The notes beneath the pieces are model-generated. The model ran no database searches. It was not told the DNA's origin and saw only the letters and a list, made by a program, of their open reading frames with translations. A stretch of 64,000 nucleotides of DNA from Haloarchaeobius iranensis (GTDB lineage Archaea; Halobacteriota; Halobacteria; Halobacteriales; Natrialbaceae). This document shows, piece by piece, positions 16,224 to 25,435 of the stretch. Within the stretch, counting starts at the first letter, position 1; each line of letters starts with the position of its first letter. The stretch spans positions 1-64,000 of the forward strand of contig NZ_FNIA01000003.1 in assembly GCF_900103505.1 (NCBI RefSeq), given 5' to 3'. The position numbers and the translations under genes were made by a program.

Positions 16224-18518
16224 ATGGAAGTGAACCGAGGCACTCTCGCGAAACTGCTCGCGGTCGTGTTCGTGTTCAACCTCCTGGTGATGGGGGCCGG
16301 TGCGCTCTACTCCTACGAGCACACCCCGCCAATCCCGAAGGAGGTCGCCGGACCTGGCGGCGAGACCGTCGTGACCGACGCGCAGGTGCGCGAGGGCAAG
16401 ACGGTGATGCAGCAGAACGGCCTGATGAACCACGGCTCGATCCTCGGCAACGGCGCGTACTACGGCGTCGACTACACCGCGGACGCGCTCCAGTTGAAGA
16501 CGCAGTTCATGCGCGACTACTACGCCGACGAGCGCTACGGGCGGGCCTACGACGCGCTCCCGGCCGAGGACCGGGCGGCCGTCGACAGTCTCGTCGAGTC
16601 GGACCTGGCCGACGGGAGCGTCGAGGACCGCATCCAGTACTCCGACGCGGAACTGTACGCCCACCAGCAGGTGCGCGAGGTGTACGTCGAGCGGTACCAC
16701 GAGGGCGCACGCGAACGCGGGGTCCCGGCGGACACCATCGATTCCGCCGAGGAGGCCCGGCGGTTCGCGGACTTCGCGCTCTGGACGGCGTGGATATCCC
16801 ACACTGACCGCCCCGGCGGTGACGCCTCGTTCACCAACGAGTGGCCGTACGCACCCGGTGCCGGCAACGTCCCGACCGGCGGAGCGATGATCTGGAGCAG
16901 CATCAGCCTCGTGCTCCTCGTCGGCGGCGCCGGCGTCGGCGTCTGGCTCTACAAGTCCGTCGAACTCCCGGAGCCGAGGGTCGGTGCGGTCGAGATTCCC
17001 GACCCGTCCGAGGTCGACCTGCATCCGAGCCAGCGCGCGGCGACGCGGTTCATCCCCATCGCCGCCGCGCTGTTCCTCCTACAGACCCTGCTCGGTGGCC
17101 TGCTCGCGCACTACTACGTCGAGCGCGACGGCTTCTTCGGCATCGGGGAGCTGCTCGGGGTGGACGTCCTCGCCCTGTTCCCGTTCTCGATGGCGAAGAC
17201 GTTCCACCTCGACCTCGGCATCCTCTGGATCGCCACCCTCTGGCTCGGGGCCGGGCTGTTCCTGCCGGCGCTGCTGACCGGCCACGAGCCCGACCGGCAG
17301 CGGACGTACATCCACGTGCTGCTCGGCGCGCTCGTCGTCGCGACCGTCGGCGGGCTCGCCGGCGTCTGGCTCGGCGCACAGGGCTACATCGACGGCGAGC
17401 TCTGGTGGATCATCGGCAACGAGGGGCTGGAGTACCTGGAGGTCGGCCGACTCTGGCAGTTCGGCCTGCTCGCCGGCTTCGTCCTCTGGACCGGCCTCGT
17501 CGCGAGGGGGTTCAGGCCGATGCTCGACCGCGAGCCCCGGTACGGCCTCGCGCACATGATAATCTACGCCGGGGGCTCCATCGGCCTCCTGTTCGTCTCC
17601 GGCATGCTGTACACCCCGCAGACGAACATCGTGATGACGGAGTTCTGGCGCTGGTGGGTCGTCCACATGTGGGTCGAGGGCGCGTTCGAGTTCTTCATCG
17701 TCGCCGTCGTCGCCCTCACGCTGGTGTCGATGGGGCTCCTCCGGAAACGGTCGGCCGAGAAGGCGGTCGTCTTCGAGGCGCTGTTCGTGATGGGTACCGG
17801 CGTCATCGGCGTCTCCCACCACTACTGGTGGGTCGGCCAGCCCGACGTCTGGGTGCCCCTCGGGACGGTGTTCTCCACCCTCGAACTCATCCCGCTGGTG
17901 CTCATCCTGTTCGAGGCCATCAACGAGTACCGCGCGCTCGCCACCGCCGGCGAGGAGTTCCCGTACACCCTGCCGTTCATGTTCATCGTCGCGAGCGGCC
18001 TCTGGAACTTCGTCGGGGCCGGCGTGCTCGGCTTCTTCATCAACCTCCCGCTCATCAACTACTACGAGCACGGCACCTACCTCACCGTCGGTCACGCCCA
18101 CGCCGCGATGTTCGGCGCGTTCGGCTTCCTCGCGCTGGGCATGGCGACGTACATGCTCCGGCTCTCGACCGAGCCCGGCGAGTGGGTCGAGAAGCGGCTC
18201 CGGTGGGCGTTCTGGCTGTGGAACGTCGGGCTGGCGGTGATGGTGTTCGTCTCCGTCCTGCCCGTCGGCTTCCTCCAGCTCGACGCCGCGTTCACCGAGA
18301 GCTACGCGTACGCGCGTAGTCTCGAGTTCTACAACAGCGAGACCATCCAGCTGCTGTTCTGGGCCCGACTCCCGGGTGACGCGCTCATCATCCTCGGGAC
18401 GGCGGTCTTCGCCTACGACGTGCTCGTGAAACGGTTCTCGCTGCGGGACGTCTCCACCAGCGACGAGGACCGGCCGTCCGCCATCCCGAACAGGGTGCTC
18501 GCCGAGGACGACGACTGA
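16224..18518 (+). CDS. norB: Quinol-dependent nitric oxide reductase (qNOR)
   Basis: 764-aa membrane enzyme that reduces two NO to N2O with electrons from quinol. About 14 membrane helices. The N-terminal ~230 residues form the soluble insertion typical of single-subunit qNOR (VREGKTVMQQNGLMNHGSILGNGAYYGVDYTADAL, without a CxxCH heme site). Metal-ligand histidines of the catalytic subunit are visible: FHLDLGILWIATLWLG, VVHMWVEGAFEFF, GVSHHYWWVG and VGHAHAAMFGAFGF. Length and order are right for the family (also called norZ). It heads the gene pair with nirK, 120 bp ahead of it on the same strand. Confidence 0.95.
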   Translation: MEVNRGTLAKLLAVVFVFNLLVMGAGALYSYEHTPPIPKEVAGPGGETVVTDAQVREGKTVMQQNGLMNHGSILGNGAYYGVDYTADALQLKTQFMRDYYADERYGRAYDALPAEDRAAVDSLVESDLADGSVEDRIQYSDAELYAHQQVREVYVERYHEGARERGVPADTIDSAEEARRFADFALWTAWISHTDRPGGDASFTNEWPYAPGAGNVPTGGAMIWSSISLVLLVGGAGVGVWLYKSVELPEPRVGAVEIPDPSEVDLHPSQRAATRFIPIAAALFLLQTLLGGLLAHYYVERDGFFGIGELLGVDVLALFPFSMAKTFHLDLGILWIATLWLGAGLFLPALLTGHEPDRQRTYIHVLLGALVVATVGGLAGVWLGAQGYIDGELWWIIGNEGLEYLEVGRLWQFGLLAGFVLWTGLVARGFRPMLDREPRYGLAHMIIYAGGSIGLLFVSGMLYTPQTNIVMTEFWRWWVVHMWVEGAFEFFIVAVVALTLVSMGLLRKRSAEKAVVFEALFVMGTGVIGVSHHYWWVGQPDVWVPLGTVFSTLELIPLVLILFEAINEYRALATAGEEFPYTLPFMFIVASGLWNFVGAGVLGFFINLPLINYYEHGTYLTVGHAHAAMFGAFGFLALGMATYMLRLSTEPGEWVEKRLRWAFWLWNVGLAVMVFVSVLPVGFLQLDAAFTESYAYARSLEFYNSETIQLLFWARLPGDALIILGTAVFAYDVLVKRFSLRDVSTSDEDRPSAIPNRVLAEDDD

Positions 18519-18546
18519 CCACTCCCCCTGGTTTAAATAGGCAGTC

Positions 18547-18558
18547 CGAACACCTTCG
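18547..18558. promoter_or_regulatory. CGAAC-NN-GTTCG-like site upstream of nirK
   Basis: CGAACACCTTCG: left arm perfect, right arm with one change. It is 80 bp before the nirK ATG, which would leave a leader of about 40 nt. The weakest match of the set but placed before the key gene. Confidence 0.55.
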
Positions 18559-18638
18559 CGCTGGTTTCACCCGGGTGAGAACCGCCAGACCGGTTGATGT
18601 GGGTCCCCTCGCAAGCAACGCATGTGAGGTGACAAAGG

Positions 18639-19715
18639 ATGTTTGATACTACGCGGCGGCGCGTCGTACAGGCGCTCGGTGTCGGTGGCGCAGCGACCCT
18701 CGCTGGCTGTTCCACGGGGGAGCAGCCGGCGGAGGGGAACCAGGCGACGACTGTTTCGTCCACGCCCACCCAGCAAGAACCGGCCCAGACGACGGTCGAC
18801 CGCATCGCGGCCGACCCACGGGACATCCCGGACCCGGTGGACTGGAGCGAGCCTCGACACCACGACGTGACGCTCAGCGTCACCGAGGAGACCGCGGAGA
18901 TAGAGCCCGGCGTCACGTTCGACTTCATGACGTTCGACGGGCAGGTGCCGGGCCCGATGATTCGCGTCCGCCGAGGTGATACGGTCAACATCACCCTGGA
19001 GAGCCCCGACGACAACTCGATGCCGCACAACATCGACCTCCACGGCGTCTACGGCCCCGGCGGTGGTGCCGAGGCGTCGAACGTGAACCCGGGGGAGAAC
19101 AACTCCTTCGAGTTCACGGCGATGTACCCGGGCATCCACATCTACCACTGTGCGGTCCCGAACCTGGACCAGCACATCAGCTCCGGGATGTTCGGGGCCA
19201 TCCTCGTGGAGCCGGAGGACGGCCTGCCCGAGGTGGACCACGAGTTCTTCTTCGGGCAGCACGAGATCTACACGGACAAGGCCCCCGGCGAGGAGGGCCA
19301 CCACGCCTTCGACTTCGAGGCGATGAAGAAGGAGGAGCCAACCTACGTCGTCTACAACGGCGAAGCCTACGCGTTCACCGGGAACGGCTACGGCCCCATG
19401 GAGGTCGACAAGGGCGACCGGGTCCGCATCTTCATGTCCAACGGCGGCCCGAACCTCCTCTCCTCCTGGCACGCAATCGGGAACGTCTGGACGGACTTCT
19501 ACCGCGACGGCGCGCTCGCGAACGACCCCGAGAACTACGTCGAAACGGCGCCGGTCGCACCCGGGACGGTCGCCTGTGCCGAGATCGACACCCCCGTCCC
19601 CGAACCCATCAAGCTGGTCGACCACGCGCTCACCCGGGTCGCCCGGAAGGGCATGATGGGCGTCATCCAGGTCAACGGCTCCCCCGAGCCCGAGATCTTC
19701 AACCCGGACCCCTGA
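18639..19715 (+). CDS. nirK: Copper-containing nitrite reductase
   Basis: 358-aa exported enzyme that reduces nitrite to NO. Tat signal (TTRRRVVQALG) and lipobox (LAGC, Cys24), then two cupredoxin domains. Ligands are all present: His130 and His135 (MPHNIDLHG, type 1 and type 2 copper), His170 (type 2) and Cys171 (IYHCAVPNLDQH), His179 and Met184 (type 1), and His278 (SSWHAIGNVW, type 2). The FDFMTFDGQVPGPMIRVRRGD segment is typical. NO is then handled by the NorB encoded just upstream. Nitrate reductase is not in the window. Confidence 0.96.
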   Translation: MFDTTRRRVVQALGVGGAATLAGCSTGEQPAEGNQATTVSSTPTQQEPAQTTVDRIAADPRDIPDPVDWSEPRHHDVTLSVTEETAEIEPGVTFDFMTFDGQVPGPMIRVRRGDTVNITLESPDDNSMPHNIDLHGVYGPGGGAEASNVNPGENNSFEFTAMYPGIHIYHCAVPNLDQHISSGMFGAILVEPEDGLPEVDHEFFFGQHEIYTDKAPGEEGHHAFDFEAMKKEEPTYVVYNGEAYAFTGNGYGPMEVDKGDRVRIFMSNGGPNLLSSWHAIGNVWTDFYRDGALANDPENYVETAPVAPGTVACAEIDTPVPEPIKLVDHALTRVARKGMMGVIQVNGSPEPEIFNPDP

Positions 19716-19850
19716 GCCTGGCCCGGTGAGACACCCGCAACGGCGGTGCTGACGGTGGGGACGCCCACGGGCGGGATACGGCTGTCATCCCCACGCCCGC
19801 ACGGGGGCGGAGCGGTACTTTTAAACGCGTGAGAGCCTCGAATTACCATA

Positions 19851-20375
19851 ATGGCTTTTGAGGAGCTCCTGGAAGACCCTGTCATCCAAAAGTACCTCCA
19901 CGAGCTGGTCGGTCCGAAGGGCATGCCGGTCGCGGCCGCCCCGCCGGACGGCGAGGTCACCGACGAGGAACTCGCAGAGGAACTGGACCTGGAGCTCAAC
20001 GACGTGCGCCGGGCCCTGTTCATCCTCTACGAGAACGACCTCGCCTCGTACCGACGGCTCCGCGACGAGGACTCCGGCTGGCTCACCTACCTGTGGACGT
20101 TCCAGTACGAGAACATCCCGGAGAACCTGGAGGAGGAGATGTACCGACTGCTCGACACGCTCGAGGACCGCAACGAGTACGAGCGAAACCACGAGTTCTA
20201 CCTCTGTGAGGTCTGTTCCATCCGATTCGAGTTCGGCGAGGCGATGGACTTCGGCTTCGAGTGCCCCGAGTGTGGCTCGCCGGTCGAGTCGATGGACAAC
20301 GAGATGCTGGTCACGGCGATGGAAGAGCGCATCGCTGCGCTCCGTGACGAACTCAACGTGGACGCGAGCGCATAA
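19851..20375 (+). CDS. tfe: Transcription initiation factor TFE, alpha subunit
   Basis: 174 aa. The N-terminal winged helix (residues 1-90: VTDEELAEELDLELNDVRRALFILYENDLASYRR) and C-terminal zinc ribbon with two Cys pairs (YLCEVCSIRF and FECPECGSPV) match archaeal TFE, the TFIIE-alpha homologue that helps open promoters with TBP and TFB. A clean TATA box (CTTTTAAAC at 19818-19826) puts the start at or next to the ATG, so it is leaderless. Its TAA overlaps the ATG of the DUF2110 gene by one base. Confidence 0.96.
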   Translation: MAFEELLEDPVIQKYLHELVGPKGMPVAAAPPDGEVTDEELAEELDLELNDVRRALFILYENDLASYRRLRDEDSGWLTYLWTFQYENIPENLEEEMYRLLDTLEDRNEYERNHEFYLCEVCSIRFEFGEAMDFGFECPECGSPVESMDNEMLVTAMEERIAALRDELNVDASA

Positions 20376-21049
20376 TGGTCGTCCTGGCAACCAAGCTGTA
20401 CGTCGAGGGCGACGCGAGAGACCGGTCGATGGACGCACTGCGCGCACTGGTCGACAACGAGGTCGGCGAGCTCGACGTCGAGTACGACATCGGGGTCCGA
20501 CACGACGACTTCCCGACCGTGACGGTCGAGGGCCCCGACGCCGTCGCGGCCCGGAACGTCCTCGTCGAGGAGTACGGCGAGATACTGCCGCAGCTCGAGG
20601 CGGGCGAGACCTACGTCGGCACCCTCCAGCGGTGGGACGACGAGGGCTTCGTCCTCGACGCCGGGCAGCACGTCCGCATCCCGGCCGACCAGCTCGGCCT
20701 CGGGCAGGGGTCGCCCGAACAGATACGCGACCGGTTCGGCATCGTCCAGCACCTGCCGATGCGGTTCGTCTACGGCGGCGACGACGAGCCGTCCCGGCTG
20801 GCGGACGCGGAGATCGACCGGCTGTACGACTGGACCCGGGGCACGGGTCGACTGAACGTCAACAGCGCGACCCGCGGCGAGGTCCGTGCGACGGTCAACC
20901 GCGCCGGCCACGCCCAGGACATCGTCACCGTCGAACGCCTCGGCCTGCTCGAACAGTCCGTGGTCTGCCGCGAGGGCACCGACCCGCCGGGCCTGCTCGC
21001 CAGCGTCGGGGAGTACCTCCCGGCCGAACTGAAGTGCGTCGTCCCATAG
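20375..21049 (+). CDS. DUF2110-family protein
   Basis: 224 aa, conserved next to tfe in haloarchaea. The middle part (LEAGETYVGTLQRWDDEGFVLDAGQHVRIPADQLGLGQG) looks like an S1-like nucleic-acid-binding barrel. The end (LNVNSATRGEVRATVNRAGHAQDIVTVERLGLLEQSVVC) is a distinct small domain. Translationally coupled to tfe (TAATG) and followed after 1 nt by the next gene, so all three form one operon. A role in transcription or RNA handling is likely but not shown. Confidence 0.85.
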   Translation: MVVLATKLYVEGDARDRSMDALRALVDNEVGELDVEYDIGVRHDDFPTVTVEGPDAVAARNVLVEEYGEILPQLEAGETYVGTLQRWDDEGFVLDAGQHVRIPADQLGLGQGSPEQIRDRFGIVQHLPMRFVYGGDDEPSRLADAEIDRLYDWTRGTGRLNVNSATRGEVRATVNRAGHAQDIVTVERLGLLEQSVVCREGTDPPGLLASVGEYLPAELKCVVP

Positions 21050-21050
21050 T

Positions 21051-21860
21051 ATGAACCGTCGACTGCTGCTCGGCGTCGGTCTGGCTCTGTTGCTCGCCGC
21101 CAGCGCCGGCTGTCTCGGGCTGTTCGGTGACGGTATCTCCGACTCGCAGCTGGACCGCAACGCGACGTACGACTGGCAGGAGGTTCCGGAGTGGGACACC
21201 ACCAACGGCACGGTCGAGCCCGTCGAGACCGCGGGGACGACCGACGTGTTCGTCAACGTCACCGGCGAGTCGTACCACGCCGTCTACCACATCGACAACC
21301 GCACCGACGAGGAGTTCGAGGTGTGGACCCGGGGCATCAGCAACGACAACCCGGTCGGCATCTCGGCGCTCCGGTTCCGCCATCCGAACGGAACCACGGT
21401 GAACGGCTCCCAGCTCCGGGTGTACAAGACGAACTACCGCACGCACGTCGTGCTCCCGAACGAGAACGGGAGCGTCAACGGCACCCTCGCGTTCTCCGGC
21501 CCCGCCGAGCCCAAGCACTTCCGGCTGTGGAACTACATGGAGGGCACCTACGAGGTCGTGCTGCCGTCCGGCTTCCGGACCTCCTTCTTCCTGTTCGGGC
21601 AGGTCGTCCCCTCGGCGGACAACAGCTACGTCGACGACGATAACCGGCTCCACCTCGAGTGGACCGACGAGGAAGACCCCGTCTCGGGCCGGATGACGAT
21701 CAAGTACTACCTCCAGCGGGACTACTACATCTTCACCGGCACCGCGGTCGTCCTCGGGCTGGCCGCGCTCGTGGGGATGGGCTACTACTGGTACCAGATC
21801 CGTGAGCTCACCGGGAAGCGCGAGGAGATGGGCTTCGACAGCGGCGACGGCTCCGGCTGA
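21051..21860 (+). CDS. Haloarchaeal lipoprotein with C-terminal membrane anchor (DUF5803-like)
   Basis: 269 aa. A Sec-type lipoprotein signal (LLLGVGLALLLAASAGC), an extracellular beta-rich domain with several NxT/S sites (NVTGES, NGTTVNGS), and one C-terminal membrane segment (YIFTGTAVVLGLAALVGMGYYWYQI) followed by a charged tail. I recall this family as DUF5803. Third gene of the tfe operon, 1 nt after the previous stop. Function unknown. Confidence 0.75.
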   Translation: MNRRLLLGVGLALLLAASAGCLGLFGDGISDSQLDRNATYDWQEVPEWDTTNGTVEPVETAGTTDVFVNVTGESYHAVYHIDNRTDEEFEVWTRGISNDNPVGISALRFRHPNGTTVNGSQLRVYKTNYRTHVVLPNENGSVNGTLAFSGPAEPKHFRLWNYMEGTYEVVLPSGFRTSFFLFGQVVPSADNSYVDDDNRLHLEWTDEEDPVSGRMTIKYYLQRDYYIFTGTAVVLGLAALVGMGYYWYQIRELTGKREEMGFDSGDGSG

Positions 21861-21908
21861 CTCCCCGCTAGCGCGCGTTTTTTGTCCACGCCGACCCTTG
21901 CGAGAGGT

Positions 21909-22601
21909 ATGCGCGTAGCCGTCGTGACCGTCGGCGACGAACTCCTGAGTGGCGACACGACGAACACCAACGCGACGTGGCTCTGCCGTCGGCTCACCGA
22001 ACGCGGCGTCGAGGTCGAACGCGTCCTGACCGTGCCCGACGACGTGGGCGACATCGCGGAGGTGGTCAACGAGTCGCTGGCGGCGTACGACGCGGTCGTC
22101 GTCACCGGCGGGCTCGGCCCGACGCACGACGACATGACGATGGAGGGCGTCGCCGCCGCGGTCGGCCGCGAGGTCGAGGCGAACGCGGAGGCGGAGGCGT
22201 GGCTCACCGAGCAGGGTGGCTACGCGGCGAGCGACCTCGCGCCCGGCACCACGCATCTACCGGTCGGGGCGCGGGTCCTGCACAACGAGGTCGGCGTCGC
22301 GCCCGGCTGTGTCGTCGAGTCGGTGTACGTCCTCCCGGGCGTGCCCGAGGAGATGAAGGGGATGTTCGAGACGGTCGCCCCGGAGTTCAGCGGGACGGTC
22401 CGGCACGTCGAGGTCGTCGACGCCGACGAGGCGGAGTCGGAGCTCGTCGACCGGTTCGCGGAGCTTCGCGACCGATTCGACGTGCAGGTCGGGAGCTATC
22501 CGGGCGAGACGGTGTCGGTGAAGCTCTCGGGGGTCGACGAGGACGAGGTTCGCGAGGCCGCCACCTGGCTGCGCGAGCGGGTCGACGGGCCCGAGGCGTA
22601 G
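21909..22601 (+). CDS. CinA/MoaB-type molybdopterin-binding-fold protein
   Basis: 230 aa. MRVAVVTVGDELLSGDTTNTNATWLCRRLTERGVEV and VVVTGGLGPTHDDMTMEGVAAAVG are the two signature segments of the MoCF-binding domain of CinA. VYVLPGVPEEMKGMFE is the third. The C-terminal nicotinamide-nucleotide amidase domain of full CinA is absent, as is usual in archaea. Substrate unknown; possibly a nucleotide pyrophosphatase. The start at 21909 puts the first strand at the N-terminus. Confidence 0.85.
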   Translation: MRVAVVTVGDELLSGDTTNTNATWLCRRLTERGVEVERVLTVPDDVGDIAEVVNESLAAYDAVVVTGGLGPTHDDMTMEGVAAAVGREVEANAEAEAWLTEQGGYAASDLAPGTTHLPVGARVLHNEVGVAPGCVVESVYVLPGVPEEMKGMFETVAPEFSGTVRHVEVVDADEAESELVDRFAELRDRFDVQVGSYPGETVSVKLSGVDEDEVREAATWLRERVDGPEA

Positions 22602-22607
22602 CCCCGG

Positions 22608-23759
22608 TCAGGCGACCCGGTCGTCGGGCAGTCCGGTGCCGAACTCGCGCTGCATCGAGAGCGCGTGGGTGAAGTCGGCCTCGGAGAGCACGCCGACGAC
22701 CGAGCCGTCCCGGGTCACCAGCGCGTTCTTCGCCCGCGTGCTGTTCAACGCTGCGAGCGTCTCGAAGGCGTCGGCCGTGACCTCGAATCGGGGCACCTCC
22801 TTCGCGACACGACCGACCGAAGTGGTCTCCCGGTCGCCCGGGTCGATGGAGCGCATGTCCGCCAGCGTGACGATGCCGACGACGCCCCCGTTTTCGTCGG
22901 TCACCGGATAGGTGGTCCGGCGCTCGCGGAACATCCGCTCGGTGAACGCGGCGACGGTCTCGTCGGCTGGGACCGTCGGCACGTCCCGACTCATGACGTC
23001 CTCGACGGTGATGCCCTCGAGCAGTTCGTCGAGCAGCACCGTCCGTGACTCCGAGGTCGCCGCCCCGTAGATGAACAGCGCGAGCAGCAGCATGATGGGG
23101 TTGACTCCGATCGCGCCGACGACCGCAAAGAGCATCGCGAACACGACGCCGATGCGGGCCGCGATGCGCGTCGCGCTCCCGTATGGCCGGCTGCGCGCGA
23201 GGAGCGCCCGGAGGATGCGCCCACCGTCCATCGGGAACGCCGGCAGCATGTTGAACACCGCGAGGGTGACGTTCGCGACGGCCAGCCACCCGAAGACGAA
23301 CTGCGCGACGGGGAGCGACGACGGCGTCACGAGCAACAGCCCGGCGGCGACGCCTGCGGTCGCCAGACTCGTTATCGGCCCGGCGATGGCGATCCAGAGC
23401 TCCTTGTTCCACTCGCGCGGGACCTCCGACAGCGCGGCGAGGCCACCGAGAATCCAGAGCGTGATGGACTCGATGCCGAGCCCGTACCGCAGCGCGACCC
23501 AGGCGTGGCCCAGCTCGTGCAGCGTCACGCTGACGAACAGCCCGACGGCGGCGGCCGTCCCGACAACCCAGGGCGTCGAACCGGTGCCGAGCGCCTCGGT
23601 GTCGACGGCGACGCCGAACGCACTCTCTATCCAGCCCGCGTAGAGCCCGATCTGCTCGCCCCCGCCGAGCAGCCAGGCGAGTATCGGCAGGAACACCACC
23701 AGCGAGATGTTGATACGGATCGGGATACCCCAGACTCTGAGAACGGTGACGTTTCGCAT
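22608..23759 (-). CDS. Site-2-type intramembrane metalloprotease with CBS pair (M50)
   Basis: 383 aa. The N-terminal ~210 residues hold about six membrane helices with the zinc motif HELGHA (LFVSVTLHELGHAWVALRYG) and the second metal-site motif FNMLPAFPMDGGRIL. Residues about 245-365 are two CBS domains (DVMSRDVPTVPADETVAAFTERMFRE; VTADAFETLAALNSTRAKNALVTRDGSVVGVLSEADF). These enzymes cut membrane-tethered proteins and the CBS pair likely senses nucleotides. Convergent with the CinA-like gene. Confidence 0.93.
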   Translation of the reverse strand: MRNVTVLRVWGIPIRINISLVVFLPILAWLLGGGEQIGLYAGWIESAFGVAVDTEALGTGSTPWVVGTAAAVGLFVSVTLHELGHAWVALRYGLGIESITLWILGGLAALSEVPREWNKELWIAIAGPITSLATAGVAAGLLLVTPSSLPVAQFVFGWLAVANVTLAVFNMLPAFPMDGGRILRALLARSRPYGSATRIAARIGVVFAMLFAVVGAIGVNPIMLLLALFIYGAATSESRTVLLDELLEGITVEDVMSRDVPTVPADETVAAFTERMFRERRTTYPVTDENGGVVGIVTLADMRSIDPGDRETTSVGRVAKEVPRFEVTADAFETLAALNSTRAKNALVTRDGSVVGVLSEADFTHALSMQREFGTGLPDDRVA

Positions 23760-23806
23760 ACCCCCTTTAGTTGACTTGGTGGGTTAAAACGGCCGCACGG
23801 TCGTGC

Positions 23807-23923
23807 CTACCGGTAGATGTGGAGCAGCCAGCCGACAGTCAGTGCCAGACTCGCGACGAGGACGACCCACCCGGTGCCCGGGAACGGCAGCGCGTTGCTG
23901 GTTTCGAGGACGAGGTTCATCAT
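23807..23923 (-). CDS. Very small membrane protein (38 aa)
   Basis: Reads MMNLVLETSNALPFPG, then one membrane helix (TGWVVLVASLALTVGWLLHIYR), then stop. A second Met codon at 23920 is equally likely as the start. Codon usage has the strong GC third-position bias of real genes here. It occupies most of the gap between the protease promoter and the next gene. No family recognised. Confidence 0.5.
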   Translation of the reverse strand: MMNLVLETSNALPFPGTGWVVLVASLALTVGWLLHIYR

Positions 23924-24014
23924 GGCTCGCGCTTGCGTCCCCGGTAGCTTAAACGTTCACATGTCGGGGAGGTGGGCCGGAGCGTTCACGGTGCCGAGGC
24001 ACCGAGGCCGTGGT

Positions 24015-24179
24015 ATGACCGACTGGAACTGCGCGCTCCCGGGCGGTATCGGCGGAGCCGTCGGGACAGCCGTCGCCGTCGTCGGCTCGCTGGGCACGTG
24101 GGGCGGGGCGGTCGCGGCCGGGGCGGGTGCGCTGCTGGCCCTGGTCGCGTACTACGGCGTGACCGGGCTCCCGGAGTAG
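24015..24179 (+). CDS. Small membrane protein (54 aa)
   Basis: MTDWNCALPGGIGGAVGTAVAVVGSLGTWGGAVAAGAGALLALVAYYGVTGLPE in outline: a short polar start and two Gly/Ala-rich membrane helices joined by a turn. The start at 24015 is chosen because the upstream part of the frame is not hydrophobic or family-like. No family recognised. 64 nt ahead of the NAD-kinase-like gene. Confidence 0.5.
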   Translation: MTDWNCALPGGIGGAVGTAVAVVGSLGTWGGAVAAGAGALLALVAYYGVTGLPE

Positions 24180-24243
24180 CCGGCCCCGTGCTCCGGTGCC
24201 GGAAGCGCGTCCTTTTTCCACCGGACTGACCAAGGGACGGCAC

Positions 24244-25308
24244 ATGCGAATCGGGGTCGTCGTCAACCCCATCGCCGGGATGGGAGGACGGGTCGGACTG
24301 AAGGGGACCGACGGGAAGGTCGCGGAGGCACGCGAACGCGGTGCGGAGCCGCGCGCGCCCGAACGGGCCGTCGAAGCCCTGAGGACGCTCCGTGAGGCCG
24401 CGAGCGAGGACGTCGAACTGTTCGTCGCCGGCGGCGGGATGGGTGAACGGGAGGCCCGGGACGCCGGCTTCGAGCCGGCGGTCGTCACTGACCCCGGCGA
24501 CGAGACCGACGCTGCGGACACCCGCGCGGCGGTCGAGGCGTTCTGCGACGCCGACGTGGACCTCGTGCTGTTCGTCGGCGGCGACGGGACGGCCGTCGAC
24601 GTGGCGAAGACCCTGCAGGCCGCCGAGGTCGACACGCCGATGCTCGGTGTCCCAGCGGGCGTGAAGATCTACTCCTCGGTGTTCGCCGTGACACCCCGGG
24701 ACGCGGGGCGCGTGGCGGCGACGTTCGAGCGCGTCGCGGACCGCGAGGTGAACGACATCGACGAGGACGCCTACCGCGGTGGCGAGGTACGGACGACGCT
24801 CCACGCCGTCGTCCCCGTGCCGGTCGCCGAAGCCGTGCAGTCGTCGAAACAGGTCGGCGGCGGCACCGTCGAGTCGCTCGCGGAGGGGTTCGCCGAGGAG
24901 GTCGAGCCGGACGTCACCTACGTCCTCGCGCCCGGGAGCACCGTCGGGGCCATCAAGCGGGCGCTCGGCTTCGAGCCGTCGCCGCTGGGGGTGGATGTCT
25001 GGCGCGACGGCGAGGTGCTGGCGTACGACGCGACCGAGGACGAGATTCTCGACGTGCTCGGGGAACGGAACGTCATCGTCGTCTCGCCCATCGGCGGCCA
25101 GGGGTTCATCTTCGGACGGGGCAACCACCAGATCTCGCCGGCGGTCATCGAGCGCAGCGAGGTCGAGGTCGTCGCCTCTCGGAACAAACTGGACGACGTT
25201 GGGGTCCTCCGGGTGGACACCGACGACGGGACGGTCAACGAGTCGCTCCGCGGGTGGCAGCAGGTCCGCGTCGGCAGGTACGAGCGGCGGCTGCTGAAGG
25301 TCGTATAA
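24244..25308 (+). CDS. ATP-NAD kinase-like protein (COG3199)
   Basis: 354 aa. MRIGVVVNPIAGMGGRVGLKGTDG at the start and LVLFVGGDGTAVDVAKTL with the GGDGT catalytic/phosphate loop define the NAD kinase/diacylglycerol kinase fold. GVPAGVKIYSSVFA and the C-terminal VSPIGGQGFIFGRGNHQIS fit the COG3199 branch rather than canonical NAD kinase. Possible alternative phosphoryl acceptor. The start at 24244 is set by the first beta strand. Confidence 0.85.
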   Translation: MRIGVVVNPIAGMGGRVGLKGTDGKVAEARERGAEPRAPERAVEALRTLREAASEDVELFVAGGGMGEREARDAGFEPAVVTDPGDETDAADTRAAVEAFCDADVDLVLFVGGDGTAVDVAKTLQAAEVDTPMLGVPAGVKIYSSVFAVTPRDAGRVAATFERVADREVNDIDEDAYRGGEVRTTLHAVVPVPVAEAVQSSKQVGGGTVESLAEGFAEEVEPDVTYVLAPGSTVGAIKRALGFEPSPLGVDVWRDGEVLAYDATEDEILDVLGERNVIVVSPIGGQGFIFGRGNHQISPAVIERSEVEVVASRNKLDDVGVLRVDTDDGTVNESLRGWQQVRVGRYERRLLKVV

Positions 25309-25435
25309 CCCGTCTCCGGCCAGTAGCGGCTGTTTCGACCCTGATAGAACCACGTAAGGAGTGGTATTATCGAGTACTACGGAATATAATCGCGAGGCAG
25401 TCAAATATAAGGTCTCCCCATGGCTACGGAAGGGC

